NCBI GenBank assembly: GCA_011009095.1
Contig: VTPC01091272.1
Coordinates: 244,732-308,731, forward strand
DNA: 64,000 nt
Direction: 5' to 3'
From: Ignelater luminosus
Lineage: Eukaryota; Arthropoda; Insecta; Coleoptera; Elateridae
Within the stretch, counting starts at the first letter, position 1. Each line of letters begins with the position of its first letter. A program made the position numbers and the translations under genes. The notes beneath the pieces were generated by a model, which saw only the letters and a program-made list of their open reading frames with translations, made no database searches and was not told the DNA's origin. Positions 48,901 through 61,985 of this stretch are shown piece by piece.

Positions 48901-51297
48901 AAAAGATTTCATAACATTAATATCTCATGAGACCAAGAAAGAATTTATATTGTCAAAACATGGAAAAAAGCAAAACGTAATTTGCAAAAAAACTTAACTC
49001 TTGAGATTTTATCTCAAGAAAGACTATTTTTAGAAGAAAAGCAAAAGAGAAAAGGAATACCTTAATTTTTAATGAGAAGAATTATCATAAATCAACCAAA
49101 ATTTATTCATATATTATTTACCTTAGTAAACCAACAAACGAAGTGCATGTGTTCTCCCACGACGCAATGTTGTGAAAAACGTACACAATTCGAACATGAA
49201 GGCACCTCTGTTTGTAGTGATTTATCTTAATGCCAAAGGTCTTACGTATAATATACGACTACAAGAGAGGGATTCGTTACGCGGAAAAATTTCTAAAGAG
49301 CAAATTTCTTCTTGATGTACTATCATAAAAATTTGTTACACTTAATGATTTGGTACATTTATCAAACTCAATCTTTTTTTTTTATTTTTATACAGTAATA
49401 ATATGATAACATGAACAAACTAAAAAAAAAATTAAAAAAAAGTGGGGAACATTTTGAGTACGGTTTTAAGTCATTTATAAATTTGAATTATTAAAAATTG
49501 GCAACACATAAATATGATCACGTTTTTATTTTTCCAATAACTAGGTATATGGAAGAGTTTTTCGTGTTATATGGCTTTCTCATATTTGTTAGACCTCTTT
49601 ATTTGACAGGTTGCCATTTTTATCCTTGAGAATAAAAACAACTGCTTCTGTCTAAATGTTTTTTTATAAAAAAACACGAAGAGTCTAAAATAACTGTCGA
49701 GATAATGTTTGTAATTTGTCTAAATTGCCTAGAAACATTTTATTTTAATTTTCTCATAAAAATATAATAAAGGGTGAAAAGCATAAAAATTTGTCTTGCG
49801 TTTGTTAACATTGTTTTAAATTTAGAATCATCTATTATGAGAAGAACAATACATATACAAAGGTCCATTTACCAACAATTAATTCAATTAATAGTATTTG
49901 TTTTTGGAAATTTTTTATTTTCAGAACTTTTATTTCTAACCTAGAAAAACATAAGTGGTAGTAGTTTTTGTTTTGTTGTTCATTTTATAAATTGAAACAA
50001 TTGCTTACTCTTAATAGAGGCATTATTCTAAACCTGGTAAGTTTGTCAAAAAGTATAATTATGTATAGCTAACGCTAATTATGTTGTATTTCTGCACAAT
50101 CTTAGCGTACTCTTAAAATAAAACGCTCAGAATACTTATTTCGGAAAACAACTTAATTTTTGCGAGAATCTCGCCTTGTTTACAATGTTATTGATCATAT
50201 GTTGCTGTCTCTCTAGGCATGATTAAATTCAATCTGTTTGGGCCTCTTTAGCAACATTAATAGAGCATGATCGAAGAAGTCAGAACATCGCTTTTTTACG
50301 TTTCATCTCAGGCTTATTTAGTTTAGTCTCCTTGATCCTTTAAATACTATCAGTTTTGGCATTGCCACGAGATGGTTTTATTTTTGTCCTCATTATTACT
50401 TTAAATAAATTTGTTTATATTTTTCCAGTTTACAATACTTTGCAGCTTTCTCATTTTTTAATTCTTTCGTGGGTTTTGCCTAGAATCATTGCTAAAAATT
50501 TTGATAGCTGTCTATTTAACAATTTGGTTTCTGTATTGCCACTTTCAGGTCTCTCCAAATCTGCCGGAAAACTAAATCAAGTTTGATGTCTTTACTTTCC
50601 TTTATTTTACTTTGACTTTTTCTTTTTGAATCTTGCCACTTGTCCAAATACAAACTCAATGAACACATCTCAAGATGGCTTTTACTTGAAAATGTTTGCA
50701 CTTTATTTTTTTTCAGTAATGTTAAGTGTTTCTTGACATATCTAAGTAATACTCAGTACTACATTTTCTTTAAAATTTAGCTCCAAGAGATCACTCCGCA
50801 AATTACATTGTTAAATCAGTCTTTTTAGATTTTGTTCAAACTCCTCGATATAGTAGATCTTAATTTTCTGACGTTTACAAACCGAGCCATTTCTATAAGA
50901 CAAAAAAACATATTTATAAACTTTGAGTACTTGAATAATATCTAAATATCTTCAGGAAGATCATCCAAATCATCTAATTTTTAAAGGTCAACAAAAGTCA
51001 AACATTCAGATCAATTGTGAAGTAGTTCTGTTATTCGTTTTACTGTTAGCAAGTTTGCTAGAACAGATAATCATATGGTTCAGAATCAAAACGACTGCAT
51101 CTGCTACTCTAGTGCCCAATTACAGTAAAACACATAAGTGGCGATTAATCGTTGCAAATAAACTTTACATTTAGTTGTAGCATCAAAATTCCAACTCTTG
51201 TTCCGCTTTTAATCTTTGATAACGTACACGGATCAAACAGTCTTGAAAGTAATTTTCTCGACTGGTCAGGACCTATCATTCTGTATACTGTCGAAAA
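45976..51297. other. Intronic stretch without recognisable genes
   Basis: AT-rich DNA with homopolymer tracts (for example near 49370-49440). No coding motifs, RNA genes or element ends were recognised. Confidence 0.5.
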
Positions 51298-52103
51298 GGA
51301 AATATGTTAATTTTTTTCTAAATTTGTAACTGTTACTGAATGAAAAAGCCTACCTCTTCGCTACCTGCCAAAAAGTATATTTTTAATAAAAATATGTTGA
51401 CCTTTTTCCAAAATTGCATTTGTTGCTGATTCGCAAAAATCCTAAATAAACTTCCTCTTTGCTACTTGTCGAGAATAATACTTCTTTATGTCTTAAAGGA
51501 AATATGTTGATCTTTCTCAAAACTGCAATTGCTACTGATTGACTAAACCAAACCAAAACCCAAAACACTTTGCCGCTTACCGAAAACTAGACTTCTTCAT
51601 ATCCAAAAGGAAACCTTTTCCATAGTTTTTATGGCTAAGAGGAAATAAGTTGAGCTTTTTCCAAAATAGTAATTGCTGCTGATTGATAGCAACTTATGTA
51701 AACCTCAATCTTCTATTTGTTACTTGCCAAAAACTATACCTTTTCATGCCTAAAGAGAAATATGTCGCCTTTCCTAATGTTACAAACTTGTTCTGATTGA
51801 TAAAGACACAAGCAAAGCCAAATTTTCTCTTTATTACTTACCAAAAACTACTTTTTCATACCTACGTAAAGAAAACCATGTTGACCTTTCCCAAAGTTAA
51901 AACTACTCCTGATTAACAAAGACTTGAAAAATCTTAATTTCCCATTTTGCCTTTTGCCTAAGACTATATTCTTTCAAGTCTAAAGAAAAATATGCTGACG
52001 TTTACCAAAATTGCAATTGCTGCTGATTGACAAAAGCCCATGAAAATCTAAATTCTTCTCTGTATTACTGTATTGTTCCTAAGAACTATGCTTTTTCATG
52101 TAG
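51298..52103. repeat. Seven-copy tandem repeat, unit about 115 bp
   Basis: Each unit starts around AAATATGTTGACCTTT, continues AAAATTGCAATTGCTGCTGA, then a run like TTACTTGCCAAAAACTATAC, and ends TTTCATGCCTAAAG. Starts are near 51301, 51391, 51501, 51643, 51758, 51874 and 51988. The spacings are 90, 110, 142, 115, 116, 114 and about 115 bp to the end. The first unit is shortened and the third carries about 27 extra bases. Units differ at many positions, so the array is old. Frames inside it, such as 51383-51568 on the minus strand, are artefacts of the repeat. Confidence 0.85.
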
Positions 52104-53039
52104 GTATTTCATTATCTTGTTCTAGTTTGACTTACTTTCTTCCTACCTGACATTTTGAATAAAGTAAGATGTAGAATAAAATTCTAAAAAAATGAACAGC
52201 GTGTGAAAAGGCCCATTTCCTTAGCTACTTTCAAGAGATGTCTTAACTTTCACTTTATGATCAGAGGCCGTATATTCTTAGATAAATGAACCGTGAATAT
52301 TTGCAGACCTGAAATTAAACTGAAAGGAGAACTAATTTTTTTTGTCCAATACAACTTGTTTTGAGCCTGATATCTCCACACAGAGATCTTAATCGCTACA
52401 TTCTTTGCTACCCTTTTACAAAATGATTGGGTATCTAAAGTACTTTTACCTAGTAGCTATGTGGTTATTTATTGGAGCAGTAACCCGTCTCGATAGGCTG
52501 TTAACTTTGACAAAAGCAAAAGAGTCATGGGCAAAATGGCTTCATAAACAATCTCGGATTTTTCTAATTTTTCGAAGAAAAAGCAGAAGATTACTAAAAA
52601 GAAGAATCAAAGACATCTCAAAGATTGCTTCCCAATAGTTCTAAAATTTTACTATCGCCCAGAGGATATTTTCGATAACTTTCCCTTTATATTCAGAGTT
52701 TGGCTTAATTCAAACCACAATACCTCAACAGGATGGATTAATACTTCTCAGTCACCTCAGGTATCAAACTTTTTTAATTATTTCGTTAAGATTGATCTTT
52801 ACTTTCAACTTAGATTGTCATTGAGTCCCATTGATTGCAGATAATTAAGTCATGTCAGTTAATCTGCTGACTACAATTTTTTCAAAGGTTCTCAATCAAC
52901 TTTTAATTTTTGCTTTTCAGTCATTGCCAACTTTATATTTTTAAGCATGAACCTTAGTTGTCTTATTATTCGAAGTCGTTATTTATTTCTAACATAGATT
53001 TCATTCTTTCGAGAACTCATCAATCCTCTATACTAGTTT
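52104..53039. other. Intronic stretch without recognisable features
   Basis: A frame at 52405-52638 starts hydrophobic and ends strongly basic, but it has no domain or splice support. Confidence 0.45.
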
Positions 53040-53230
53040 CTAAGTTAAAATGGGCTTCAGAGATTTAGAAAATAATTCCATTCAAAAAGATCTCCTGGAA
53101 AAGGACCTCATTAGTTTAAAACGACCGTAAAGATCTGAAATACGCTTTAGCCGGGTATCGAACCTAAATTGCTCAGTCTCCATGTCGGATTAACCGTGCT
53201 TTAGTCGCTGTACGTTATAAGACCGATGCT
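53040..53230 (-). repeat. tRNA-derived SINE candidate
   Basis: On the minus strand GGTTCGATACC (53154-53164) is a near-perfect pol III B box. Upstream, CAGCGACTAAAGCACGG (53194-53210) resembles a tRNA A-box region (AGCGCAGTGGTTAAAGCACGG-like) with a small deletion. The spacing suits a tRNA head. The cloverleaf is not preserved, so this is not a functional tRNA. The 3' body toward about 53040 is unassigned, and no target duplication was found. Confidence 0.45.
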
Positions 53231-54394
53231 CGTGAAATAATCAGAAACATGTCATTCCTTATTATTACGGTTTTTTTTTCCAGAAAACACTTTAATTGCT
53301 TTTATATAACATGCAGGAGTCCGGGATCGTTTAACGGATTTTCATAACGAAATATTTTTTGAATTTCACTATTTTACCTACCTGTTTGATTTTACTCTCT
53401 TTTAATCTTTTTTTCTATTTTAAAGAATTTTACTTTTATTAGAAGTGGCAAAATAAAATTCAACGTGAAGTTTCTTAAAAATTTAGAATAGATGGTTATT
53501 TACAGCATTCCGTAAGTACCTAACCGAATAGTTGAACGACACTATAAGTTGTTTAAAAGTACGGACTGGTCACCAGTGTATAGACTAAACGAAAAACTTT
53601 TTCACTTCGATCCTGAAAGATTTACTACACTCGACCTAAACAGGCAATACATAAAGAAAACAACCCTTAAATAAGTAAAAAAGAAGAAATGAGAACGTTT
53701 ATAAAATTTCAAATTTTCCCCTTTTTTAAAATTTAATAAATCAAGGACAGCTTCATTACTGGTATATTATCGTCAACAGAGTCGATTTTCTGGTGGTAAA
53801 TAACAATTTACTAATAACGAGTATACGTCCAGAATTCAGGGTTAATTTGATTCTGTTATTGTATACGATTATAAATATAAATTACAACCTAATTATGAAG
53901 TAACATAATAGACACTTCATGATATTAGGAAACAAACAACATAATTCTGGTTAGAATGAAAATGATGACATCCAAGTAAATTACATACCACCCCTTCGTT
54001 TTCAAATATTTGCCAACATTCGTATAGTACCTGTAATAAAATATAACCTTACTTTTACGTTTTAACCCTTGCCGTAACAATTTATCTAAAAATAACACTT
54101 TATAAATATAAATTTGTAAACCTAATCGAATAAATGAAAAAAAGTTTATTTGTTCTAAACCATTAAGGAAACTATTGAGTGTTTGATATAAGTAAAAGAG
54201 CAACCGTAAGGAAATTTTTATTAAAACTCCCAATAAAACACAGAAGTATTTTCCAACCTTTATCGATGGCTATAGTTATGTCTCAAGATTTTTAGTTCTT
54301 GCCGACATCACTGCTCCCTGTTCATTAATAAAACAACAGAAATTCTAAAAGCTCTGCTCCAGGAAGTTTTTCTTATATCTTGAATCAATCACCA
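53231..54394. other. Intronic stretch without recognisable features
   Basis: Only AT-rich frames, among them 53925-54233 on the minus strand, with no motif. Confidence 0.5.
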
Positions 54395-54396
54395 TA

Positions 54397-55322
54397 CGAG
54401 GTCTGTTCAAAAAGTATCGCGAATTTTGTGTTTTTTCAAAAATTATTTATTTATTCATGAATATATATTTTGTCCCCTTCAAAGTAATCCCCATCAGATA
54501 TTGTACACTTGTGCCAACGTTTTTTCCAATCCTCGAAGCACTTCAAGAAATCATTTTTTGTGATCTTGTTCAGCTCCTCCTTCGATGCCGTCTTTATCTC
54601 CTCAATCGTAGCGTAGCGTCGTCCTTTCATGGGCCTCTTCAGTTTCGGGAACAAGAAAAAGTCACAGGGGGCCAGGTCTGGGAATACGGTGGCTGCGGCA
54701 TCATTAGTGTGTTGTTTTTGGCCAGAAATTCGCGCACAAGCAACGATGTGTGAGCAGGGGCGTTATCATGGTGCAAAAGCCAATTTTTGTTCTTCCACAA
54801 ATCCAGGCGTTTCTGGCGGATTGCTTTGCGCAAATTGCGTATAACTTGCAGGTAATATTCCTTATTGACCGTTCTACCCTGTGGCAAGAACTCATGATGC
54901 ACCACGCCCCTGCAATCGAAGAAAACTGTAAGCAAAACCAAAAGCACGCTCTTCGTCGTTCACATCTTCTCGGCCCTCTGAGAACATTTTTTACCACCGA
55001 TAAACGTTGCTTCGGGCCAAGGTAGCTTCACGATATGCCACAGTCAACATTCGGAATGCGTCCGCGCACTTAATTTTGTTTTTCACACAAAATTTGATAC
55101 AGATTCTTTGATCCATTTTTTGGAATAGGCAAAAATCGAAGACGAGCCAAAACACTTCCAAGCAAAACAGCTGTCAAAAATTAACTGAACATTCAAAGTG
55201 GCCGAATTTGTCGGCATAAGTGAGGGACATGAGTACTAACATAACGCCACAAAAAAATCGAAAATCGAATATACGTAACCCGCGAAAATTCAAAATTTGC
55301 GATACTTTTTGAACAGACCTCG
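54397..55322 (-). mobile_element. Internally deleted mariner transposon
   Basis: The terminal inverted repeats begin CGAGGTCTGTTCAAAAAGTA on both sides and match over 32 bp with a single difference. TA flanks the element at 54395-54396 and 55323-55324. The length is 926 bp instead of the usual 1.3 kb. The transposase reads from right to left. The near-perfect ends suggest a comparatively recent insertion, so this copy was probably moved in trans after losing its interior. Confidence 0.95.
54451..55116 (-). pseudogene. mariner transposase, internally deleted
   Basis: The start MDQRICIKFCVKNKIKCADA at 55116 opens the N-terminal helix-turn-helix region, and GREDVNDEERA ends it. The sequence then jumps directly into TVFFDCRGVVHHEFLPQGRT, so about 130 residues, including the first catalytic Asp, are missing. 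HHDNAPAHTSLLVREFLAKN carries the second Asp. DLAPCDFFLFPKLKRPMKG carries the third (DD34D type) but is reached only after a frameshift near 54675. The tail CFEDWKKRWHKC and DYFEGDKIYIHE ends at 54451. An additional stop replaces a Tyr after VYRW. Family traits are those of typical insect mariners. Confidence 0.9.
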
Positions 55323-55324
55323 TA

Positions 55325-56254
55325 TATTTGTACTACATTTATCGATTTGGATAGATCTGTCTGTAAATAGGCAAACCAGCCAGTTGATGTAGTTTTAGAA
55401 TCTATATTGGAACTATGTATTTATTTGACTTATAATGAAAGAGGCCTAAATAAGGCTTTTGGGTTTAATTAGATCTGTCTTAAAACTTCACCTTGATATG
55501 TCCTTGAGATCCAACTGAGGTTCCTCAAAGTAAATTGTTTTTAATTTATCGCCTAGCCTAGCTTTTCTCTTGTACTGGCCCATAGATTATTATAAGTCAC
55601 TTTGCTTCGTGGCAATTTCTAAAACAAGTCTAATGTCAATAAAGAGCTGAAGTTAGAAAGTATTGCAACAAGTATAACTTATTTTATCATTTCCTTTAAG
55701 AAGATGTATTTCTTGATATCTCTTGAACTGAGTTTTTGCTGAGCGTTTTCAAGACCACAAGGTGGTTGGATATAAACTTTTAGATTTGTGCAGACTTTAC
55801 TTTTTTTTTAAGTAGTGTAAATCACTTGTTGTTCTGCTGCTCAACCCTCTGGAGTACTTGCTTCTGAATCTGCAATTTTTGAACTCTTATGGTAACTAAC
55901 TGCTCTTCAAAATTCCTTTTACACCATGGATATAAAGATTTTTCTCTGGTTTCTAACCAATATTATTTGGGAGAACACTTGACCATAAGACTTCGTTTAT
56001 ACTCGGCACATTTAATCAAAAGTTAAAAGTTAATTGAGTTAGTTAATGAGGAGATGGCACTGAACATTCTTAAAAGTATTTTTATGTAGCTAGTTTTCCA
56101 AGTGTACGGTCTAGTTGAATAACCTTTAGTGCTCTGGACGAAGGAAATGTACTGCCCTATACTAAAACTAAATAATCAGGCCAAATAATTACCAGCAAAC
56201 TTAGTCGATGTCTGATGGGTTCTAATTGTACTTTTTTTACCCTCAATATTCGGT
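55325..56254. other. Intronic stretch without recognisable features
   Basis: No coding region, RNA or repeat could be supported. Confidence 0.5.
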
Positions 56255-56262
56255 ATCTAGAG

Positions 56263-56986
56263 TAGAGGTTGGCGCATAACATGAGTTGGAGTGGATCACG
56301 ATGGATCACAGAGCGGCGTAGCCCATGTCAATGAGCAAGGAAAAAGATAATATTTTGTGTAAGGGCATAAACTAAGTCACAAAAATATCGGGTCACGAAA
56401 ATATTAAAATCGGTAGTTTAACGGGGATCAGAAACCATAATGGACCACGAAATTAGTCACAAACCATGATTGTTACGAATCACGATAAATCGTTTGGAAA
56501 TTGAAATAAAGTGCTCATATTTACATACGTCTGGCCTGGAACTGTTCTTTGTGCCGCAGAGTGAGAAATGGTAGTTTTAGACTAACACGTGCAGTGCTGT
56601 GTTTAGTGGGAAAAAATAAATTCAGATAAACAGAATTCTTCTTTTTATTTGTGTCAAGCATCAGTTACAGGTAGTTTCGCCTAAATAACATCCCAAGGTT
56701 TGCGCATGCGTGTTGCGTTTAACTTAAGGAATTGAAAACGGAAATTCAGAGACTCATAGAAATTATGCCACCCGTGGTAGTATTTTTGTGACTCAAGAGA
56801 TTTGAAAATTTCGACACTCATAGAAATCTAACCCGTAGAAATCTAGAATCCATTGAAAAATTGTGATCATGGGAATCTCGTGACGTATGGGAACCACGGT
56901 TTTATATTGGGCTTGAAAGTGAACGGGTAGCTAATCAAAAAGAATACGTGAGCGTGCTTGAACGAAATATCACGCGCTGACCTCTA
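56263..56986. mobile_element. Non-autonomous hAT element
   Basis: The ends read TAGAGGTTGGCGCATAAC and, inverted, TAGAGGTCAGCGCGTGAT; 13 of 18 positions match and all differences are transitions. The flanks ATCTAGAG (56255-56262) and ACCCAGAG (56987-56994) form an 8-bp duplication with two C/T changes. The left copy fits the hAT preference nTnnnnAn, even nTCTAGAn. Many TCACGA/TCGTGA-like motifs occur near both ends (for example GATCACGATGGATCAC and TCTCGTGACG), as hAT subterminal binding sites do. No transposase is present. Length 724 bp. Confidence 0.75.
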
Positions 56987-56994
56987 ACCCAGAG

Positions 56995-59900
56995 CACTTG
57001 GTTGCATTTAACCAGAGCCGACCTCAGACGTTAAGCCAGATTGGGGCAACTGCAGAGTCATGGAGTAACAAAGATCGGTAAAGGAAGATTAAAATAAATA
57101 TCTTAAGATAAATGCGATACATTTTTTAAAATTGCCCATTAAACACTTTGCATCGAAGAAGGGTTCAAACAAAAAACTATCTGCAACAAAAGAGAATCAG
57201 CATCTGAATTTGACATATTGTTATGGCATTTTCTTTACTTAAGAATTACGTGAGTTCTAAAATGAAAGATAGAAGTACCTCCTGTCGTATTCGTATTTTC
57301 ATGGTTCGTTTATCTATTGCGCTGACTCAGTGGATCGCCAACCAACACTCTTGTATTTGAGCTTTCAAAGTATCATCTAAATAAATATCTTTTCCTTCAC
57401 TTCACTTCTAAAAAACGGAATTAAGCAAAACTGTGAATTCTCTTCGTCTGGAGCAGTACGCAGCAAGCAAAGACATGCCGATTTCATTTCATTAATTGGA
57501 CATGTTTCATTGCCGATAACAAATTCAAATAGTTGACATTATTAAGACGTCGTCGTTTTTTGTATTGGCTCCCAAAAGTCTGTTTTTTAGTATGACGTCA
57601 GACCATAACGTTCTCTTACATTCTGATGTGATGTTTGTTGAGCTCGAGCGTTTTGATGTCGTTTTAAACGTGAATTTGGCACAAATTCTACTTGGTAGAC
57701 ATTCTTCAATATTTTGCGAGTTTCGAAGCAAGAATCGAGACAATTTCTTCCCATACAAATAAAATTCATATAAAATCTCCTTAAAATATTTTCAAGCGAG
57801 ATCTCGAATTCAGACTAAGACTTTGACAAGACCAAAGCATGAAATCTATTTTATAGCTCTTGATCGAATTTCTTACCGGTTTGGTGGTTGTTGTTGAGAA
57901 TGCTGTTTTTACAAAGAACGTATGAACAATTGCTCTCAATTGTTAAAAATTAGTTTTTTCTCTTTTCCTTCTGAAAAGGGGAATCGTCGACACATTTTAA
58001 ACAATTCCGGTTGGGATTGTTGAGTAAGTTAGGTTAGTCGAACCAAAGAAGTTTGTCTTACAAGTTACTTTTACTTTCAGTCTTTTAGATTTAATAGTAC
58101 TTGGTTAGAGCACATTATTCTCTATGTGACCCCAGATAATCAGTATCTAAAGCTTTTATTATGGTGCTTGTAACGCCAAGCAAGTAGTACATTGTAAATA
58201 AAGAAAACTTTTCTAATCCGCATTTTTATACAGCGGTCGTCAGTATAAATCTCCACGTTGAACTGTTGGGTTTTCACTTTTTTCTCTGTCATTGGATATT
58301 AACATCTCAAAGAAACTTTATTCTACCATAGCACAAAGTTGCTGTCGTAACCCTTGCTTAAAGCAATTCTCATTGTTTGGACTAATTCTAAAAGACCTTA
58401 ACGTGAAGCTTTTCCGAATTTCTGTACATTTCATCTTAGATTTTTGAAGTGTTGGAGAATTTTTCTTCCTTTGGTAAAATGGTTTGGTCTCTGTCCTTTT
58501 TGGACGAGAAGTGTGTTTGTGTTCATTGGTAAGTGTTTGTTCTTGTTCCAAGAGTTTAATGACAGTTACTATAGGACGATACTTTAGAAATATTTTTATG
58601 CAGTTTTTCACCAATCAATGTCAATGGCTCCCTTACGTAACTGTTTCTTCTTTAATTTTCTATTCATTTTTTTCTGAATTGAATACTTGTTGCTTTAGCT
58701 CTTTCTATATATAGAACGAGACTAACTTAGAGTCTGAAGGTACAGAATTTTGATAGGACCAAACTCAATTGTATATGCAGAAATCAGTCCTTTCGTTTTT
58801 GATCTGGAAAGGTTTTTTTTTCTTATTATTTTGGTGTAACATTTGTTTGATAATACTATCCTGTTGCTCATTATGTTAACGCGTCAATACGTCAACCGCT
58901 TTGCTCAGAGCATTCAATCAATACCTGAAGAAAAAGAAATATCCGTAACAACTTCCAGCGATTATTGTAAAGGTCGTTATGATGAGCTTACAGCAAGTTT
59001 TAAAGATACTTTTTTTCTTTTATTTTTCCTTTTACGTCATTTAATCCATTTATAATTATGTCTGTCATATTTTTCATCTCTAATAAGATAAAGCCTTGTA
59101 TTTTTAAAGCGAGCAAGAAATTTTTGTATTTATTTTGCATCTTTATCGGTTTTAAATGTGACAAATGTTTTAATTCAAAAGAGTGTTTTACTAGACAAAC
59201 TAACCAATAGTAGACAGCAGGTCATAAATTATTCCAAGTGAGGTCACAGAACTTTTTTTATATTTCATTCAAGTAAAATTAAATAAAAGAAAATAAAACT
59301 TTAACAAATTAAACCTAAAAATAGTTTTAAATTAAAAATAGAATTAATTGTTGGGTAAATGGACTAACTTGTACATATTTAAACAAACTACACAAATCAA
59401 TTCATTTGTACATTAACATTTCATTGCTTAAACAACGCAAACTAGAGCATGTAAATTTATTTTAACGAGCTTCGTAATTATAAATATTTTTAATTAAGAT
59501 AAATTTAATTAATATATATATACACTTTTGCAAATATTTCTGCAAGATTTAATTTTTTTGAAATAGCAATTTTACATTATTTCAAAAAATTTTCAATTAA
59601 AGTCTTAGCTTAAATATTTCATTAGCAAAAATTTAAGAGCTTAAGAAATAAATTAAATAAACAGTTTTAAGCTACGACTTTTAAATAAATTTAAAAATGC
59701 AATTAATTCCAATTTGCGTTATTTAAAAAACTTTTTTCAACCCCAAAGAAAATCCTAGAGAAAGGCCGGCGTCAGCTCAGCAAAACAAAGATATTTATAA
59801 GCAACTACTTGACGATTCCAGTATGTAAAAGGTTTTAAAGAATTTTTAAACAAAACATATTTTCTTTTTAGCAAACGCTTGCGCTTATGAGAAAATTTCC

Positions 59901-61985
59901 GAGCTTTCATTACGCTTGGTAGTTTAGGTATATTTTTACTCTATATTCTTATTAATCAACACTAGAACAATATTTAAAACTTACAGTTATTATTCTAGAT
60001 GCTTGGAAATTCATTTTTTATTTATAAATTAAAGCTACATTTTTTAGGTTAATGTTTTTTTGATTAACACGTAACTATTTCTCTTTTTTGTAATATTAGT
60101 GACTTATATAGAAATCAATAGTACGATGTGCTACAAAACTTGAAATAAAATTTAGTTCATTTTTTGATTTATTACTACAGAGTACTTTATTTCAAAATAT
60201 CAAGTCTGCTCCAAACTGGAAATGAAAAGGAATTACAAGAATATTGTGACGATCTTCGTACACAGCAAGTAAAGTCTTGTTGTCAAACTAGAAATGCAAA
60301 ATTCCACTCAATGGCTAACTAATTTGAATTACATTGTCAACAACTTAACTTAAATTTCAAAATCACTATTTATTGTAGCAAACCAACAACTGTGGGTAAT
60401 TTGCTTGAGAAACCGAAGCTTCAACTAGCATAATCAATGTTTTGTTATACAAATCTATATAATAGATCTGATCTAAAATTCAGATTTACCATTTTGATAT
60501 TAAATACAGTTATAGATCTTACAAATAAGCATTGTCTAATCCAATCAAAATATCTTCTTTGTGTCATTTCTTGGTTAATTAGTAAAATCAGCATTTACCA
60601 GAAAATAAGTAAGGAAATAAGTCTATTTAGAGCCAATCCAGCTTCAACATGTAAAAGTAACCTTTATGATATTAAAAGTTTATTATTATTGTACTCTCTC
60701 CATTCCAGTACACCCCCTTCTTTGAAAAGACCACACACTACAAAGATTGTGACATATTTGCATAGGAAATACCAGAGTTCTACCATTGGTTTTACGTCAT
60801 GAAAGATTTTTGATTTGCCTGCCGACTAGTTCATCATCTAGCAAAGTTGTTCCATATCTCTCTGTCAATGGTTACCTGAATGCTTTCGTACAGGTGTGTT
60901 TTCGTCAAAGGTTGAGTCACCTATCCTTTTCCAATAGAGAAAACTATGAGGGGGTTAAGTTAGTTGTTAAAGAGAAACTATTTGATAGAATCATCATCTT
61001 AGATTATTATTTTTTGTTTTCGTTGTAGATTAGATACATATCTGACGAGAAGATCCATTAAAGGTGGCTGAAATCTAAGTGAACTTACAACTACTGTCAG
61101 TTTATACTTCTCTCGCAATATAAAAAGCCCGAGAAAACTTCTTGGTTTACAGAAGGTAACAACGAAAAAATACTTTCACTTTTTGGTTTTGATTTTTATG
61201 GTCTATTGAATCCCTGATAATGATAATACTGTACATATGGTATTAGTGAGAAATACGCTAAGACATTAACAGAACGAATGATCAAAAGCAAAACAAAACC
61301 TCCTTACCGTTACATCGGATACATCAACAGGGTCTTAATCTTCGTTAAACAGATGACCGAACATCTTACTAGAACAAACCATACAGAAAGATGCATTCAA
61401 GGTGAAGCTGTTCGCGGTTGAGTTTGTGTTGGCACGTAAAGGATTGTAGTAAGTAGACTGATGTAACTCTAAACGAGTTGGTAGAATATATAAGTTGATT
61501 TTTTCTCTCCATATATTCTAGCTCTGAAGTGACATGTTTGATCTAAACCAAAAATGCAACTATCTAGAAGGTTTTTTGTTACACGCAATTTATTTGCTGC
61601 CTATTTTCCAAAGCAATAACCAATGGAAAGACTTTTAAATTTTCAAACTGTTTAGTTTTTAAAGATAAGAAAAGACTTTGGTAACGCAAATAGATTGCAG
61701 CATAGAACATAATAAATTTCTAAATTTTGTCCTTGAGTCAAAAGATCTGTTTTTCTCTGTTTCCCAATTAATCTTCCCTAACAAAGTATTCTTTTCGCAA
61801 CCTAACTTCAAAACCCTGAACACATCTCAGTGTTTGATTGTATCTTCCATACTAAATTCTAAATAATCAGAAGACTTTCTGTGACAAGAGAAAACTGTAC
61901 GTAAACGCTGCGTTTTTCCTCGAGAAGTTCTTTTGTAAAATCATAATTAACCAGATATAGTGAATGAACTGCTTAAACAGTCGGT
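56995..61985. other. AT-rich intronic stretch
   Basis: No gene is supported. A minus-strand frame at 58318-58614 (98 residues, basic) and a plus frame at 60437-60802 have no motif or splice context. The part from 59270 to 60100 is particularly AT-rich. Confidence 0.45.

Noticed and set aside
54457-55025. Plus-strand frames of 71-98 residues
   Set aside because: Antisense to the mariner transposase.
58318-58614. 98-residue basic minus-strand frame
   Set aside because: No domain, no splice-site context, and a plus-strand frame of similar length overlaps it.
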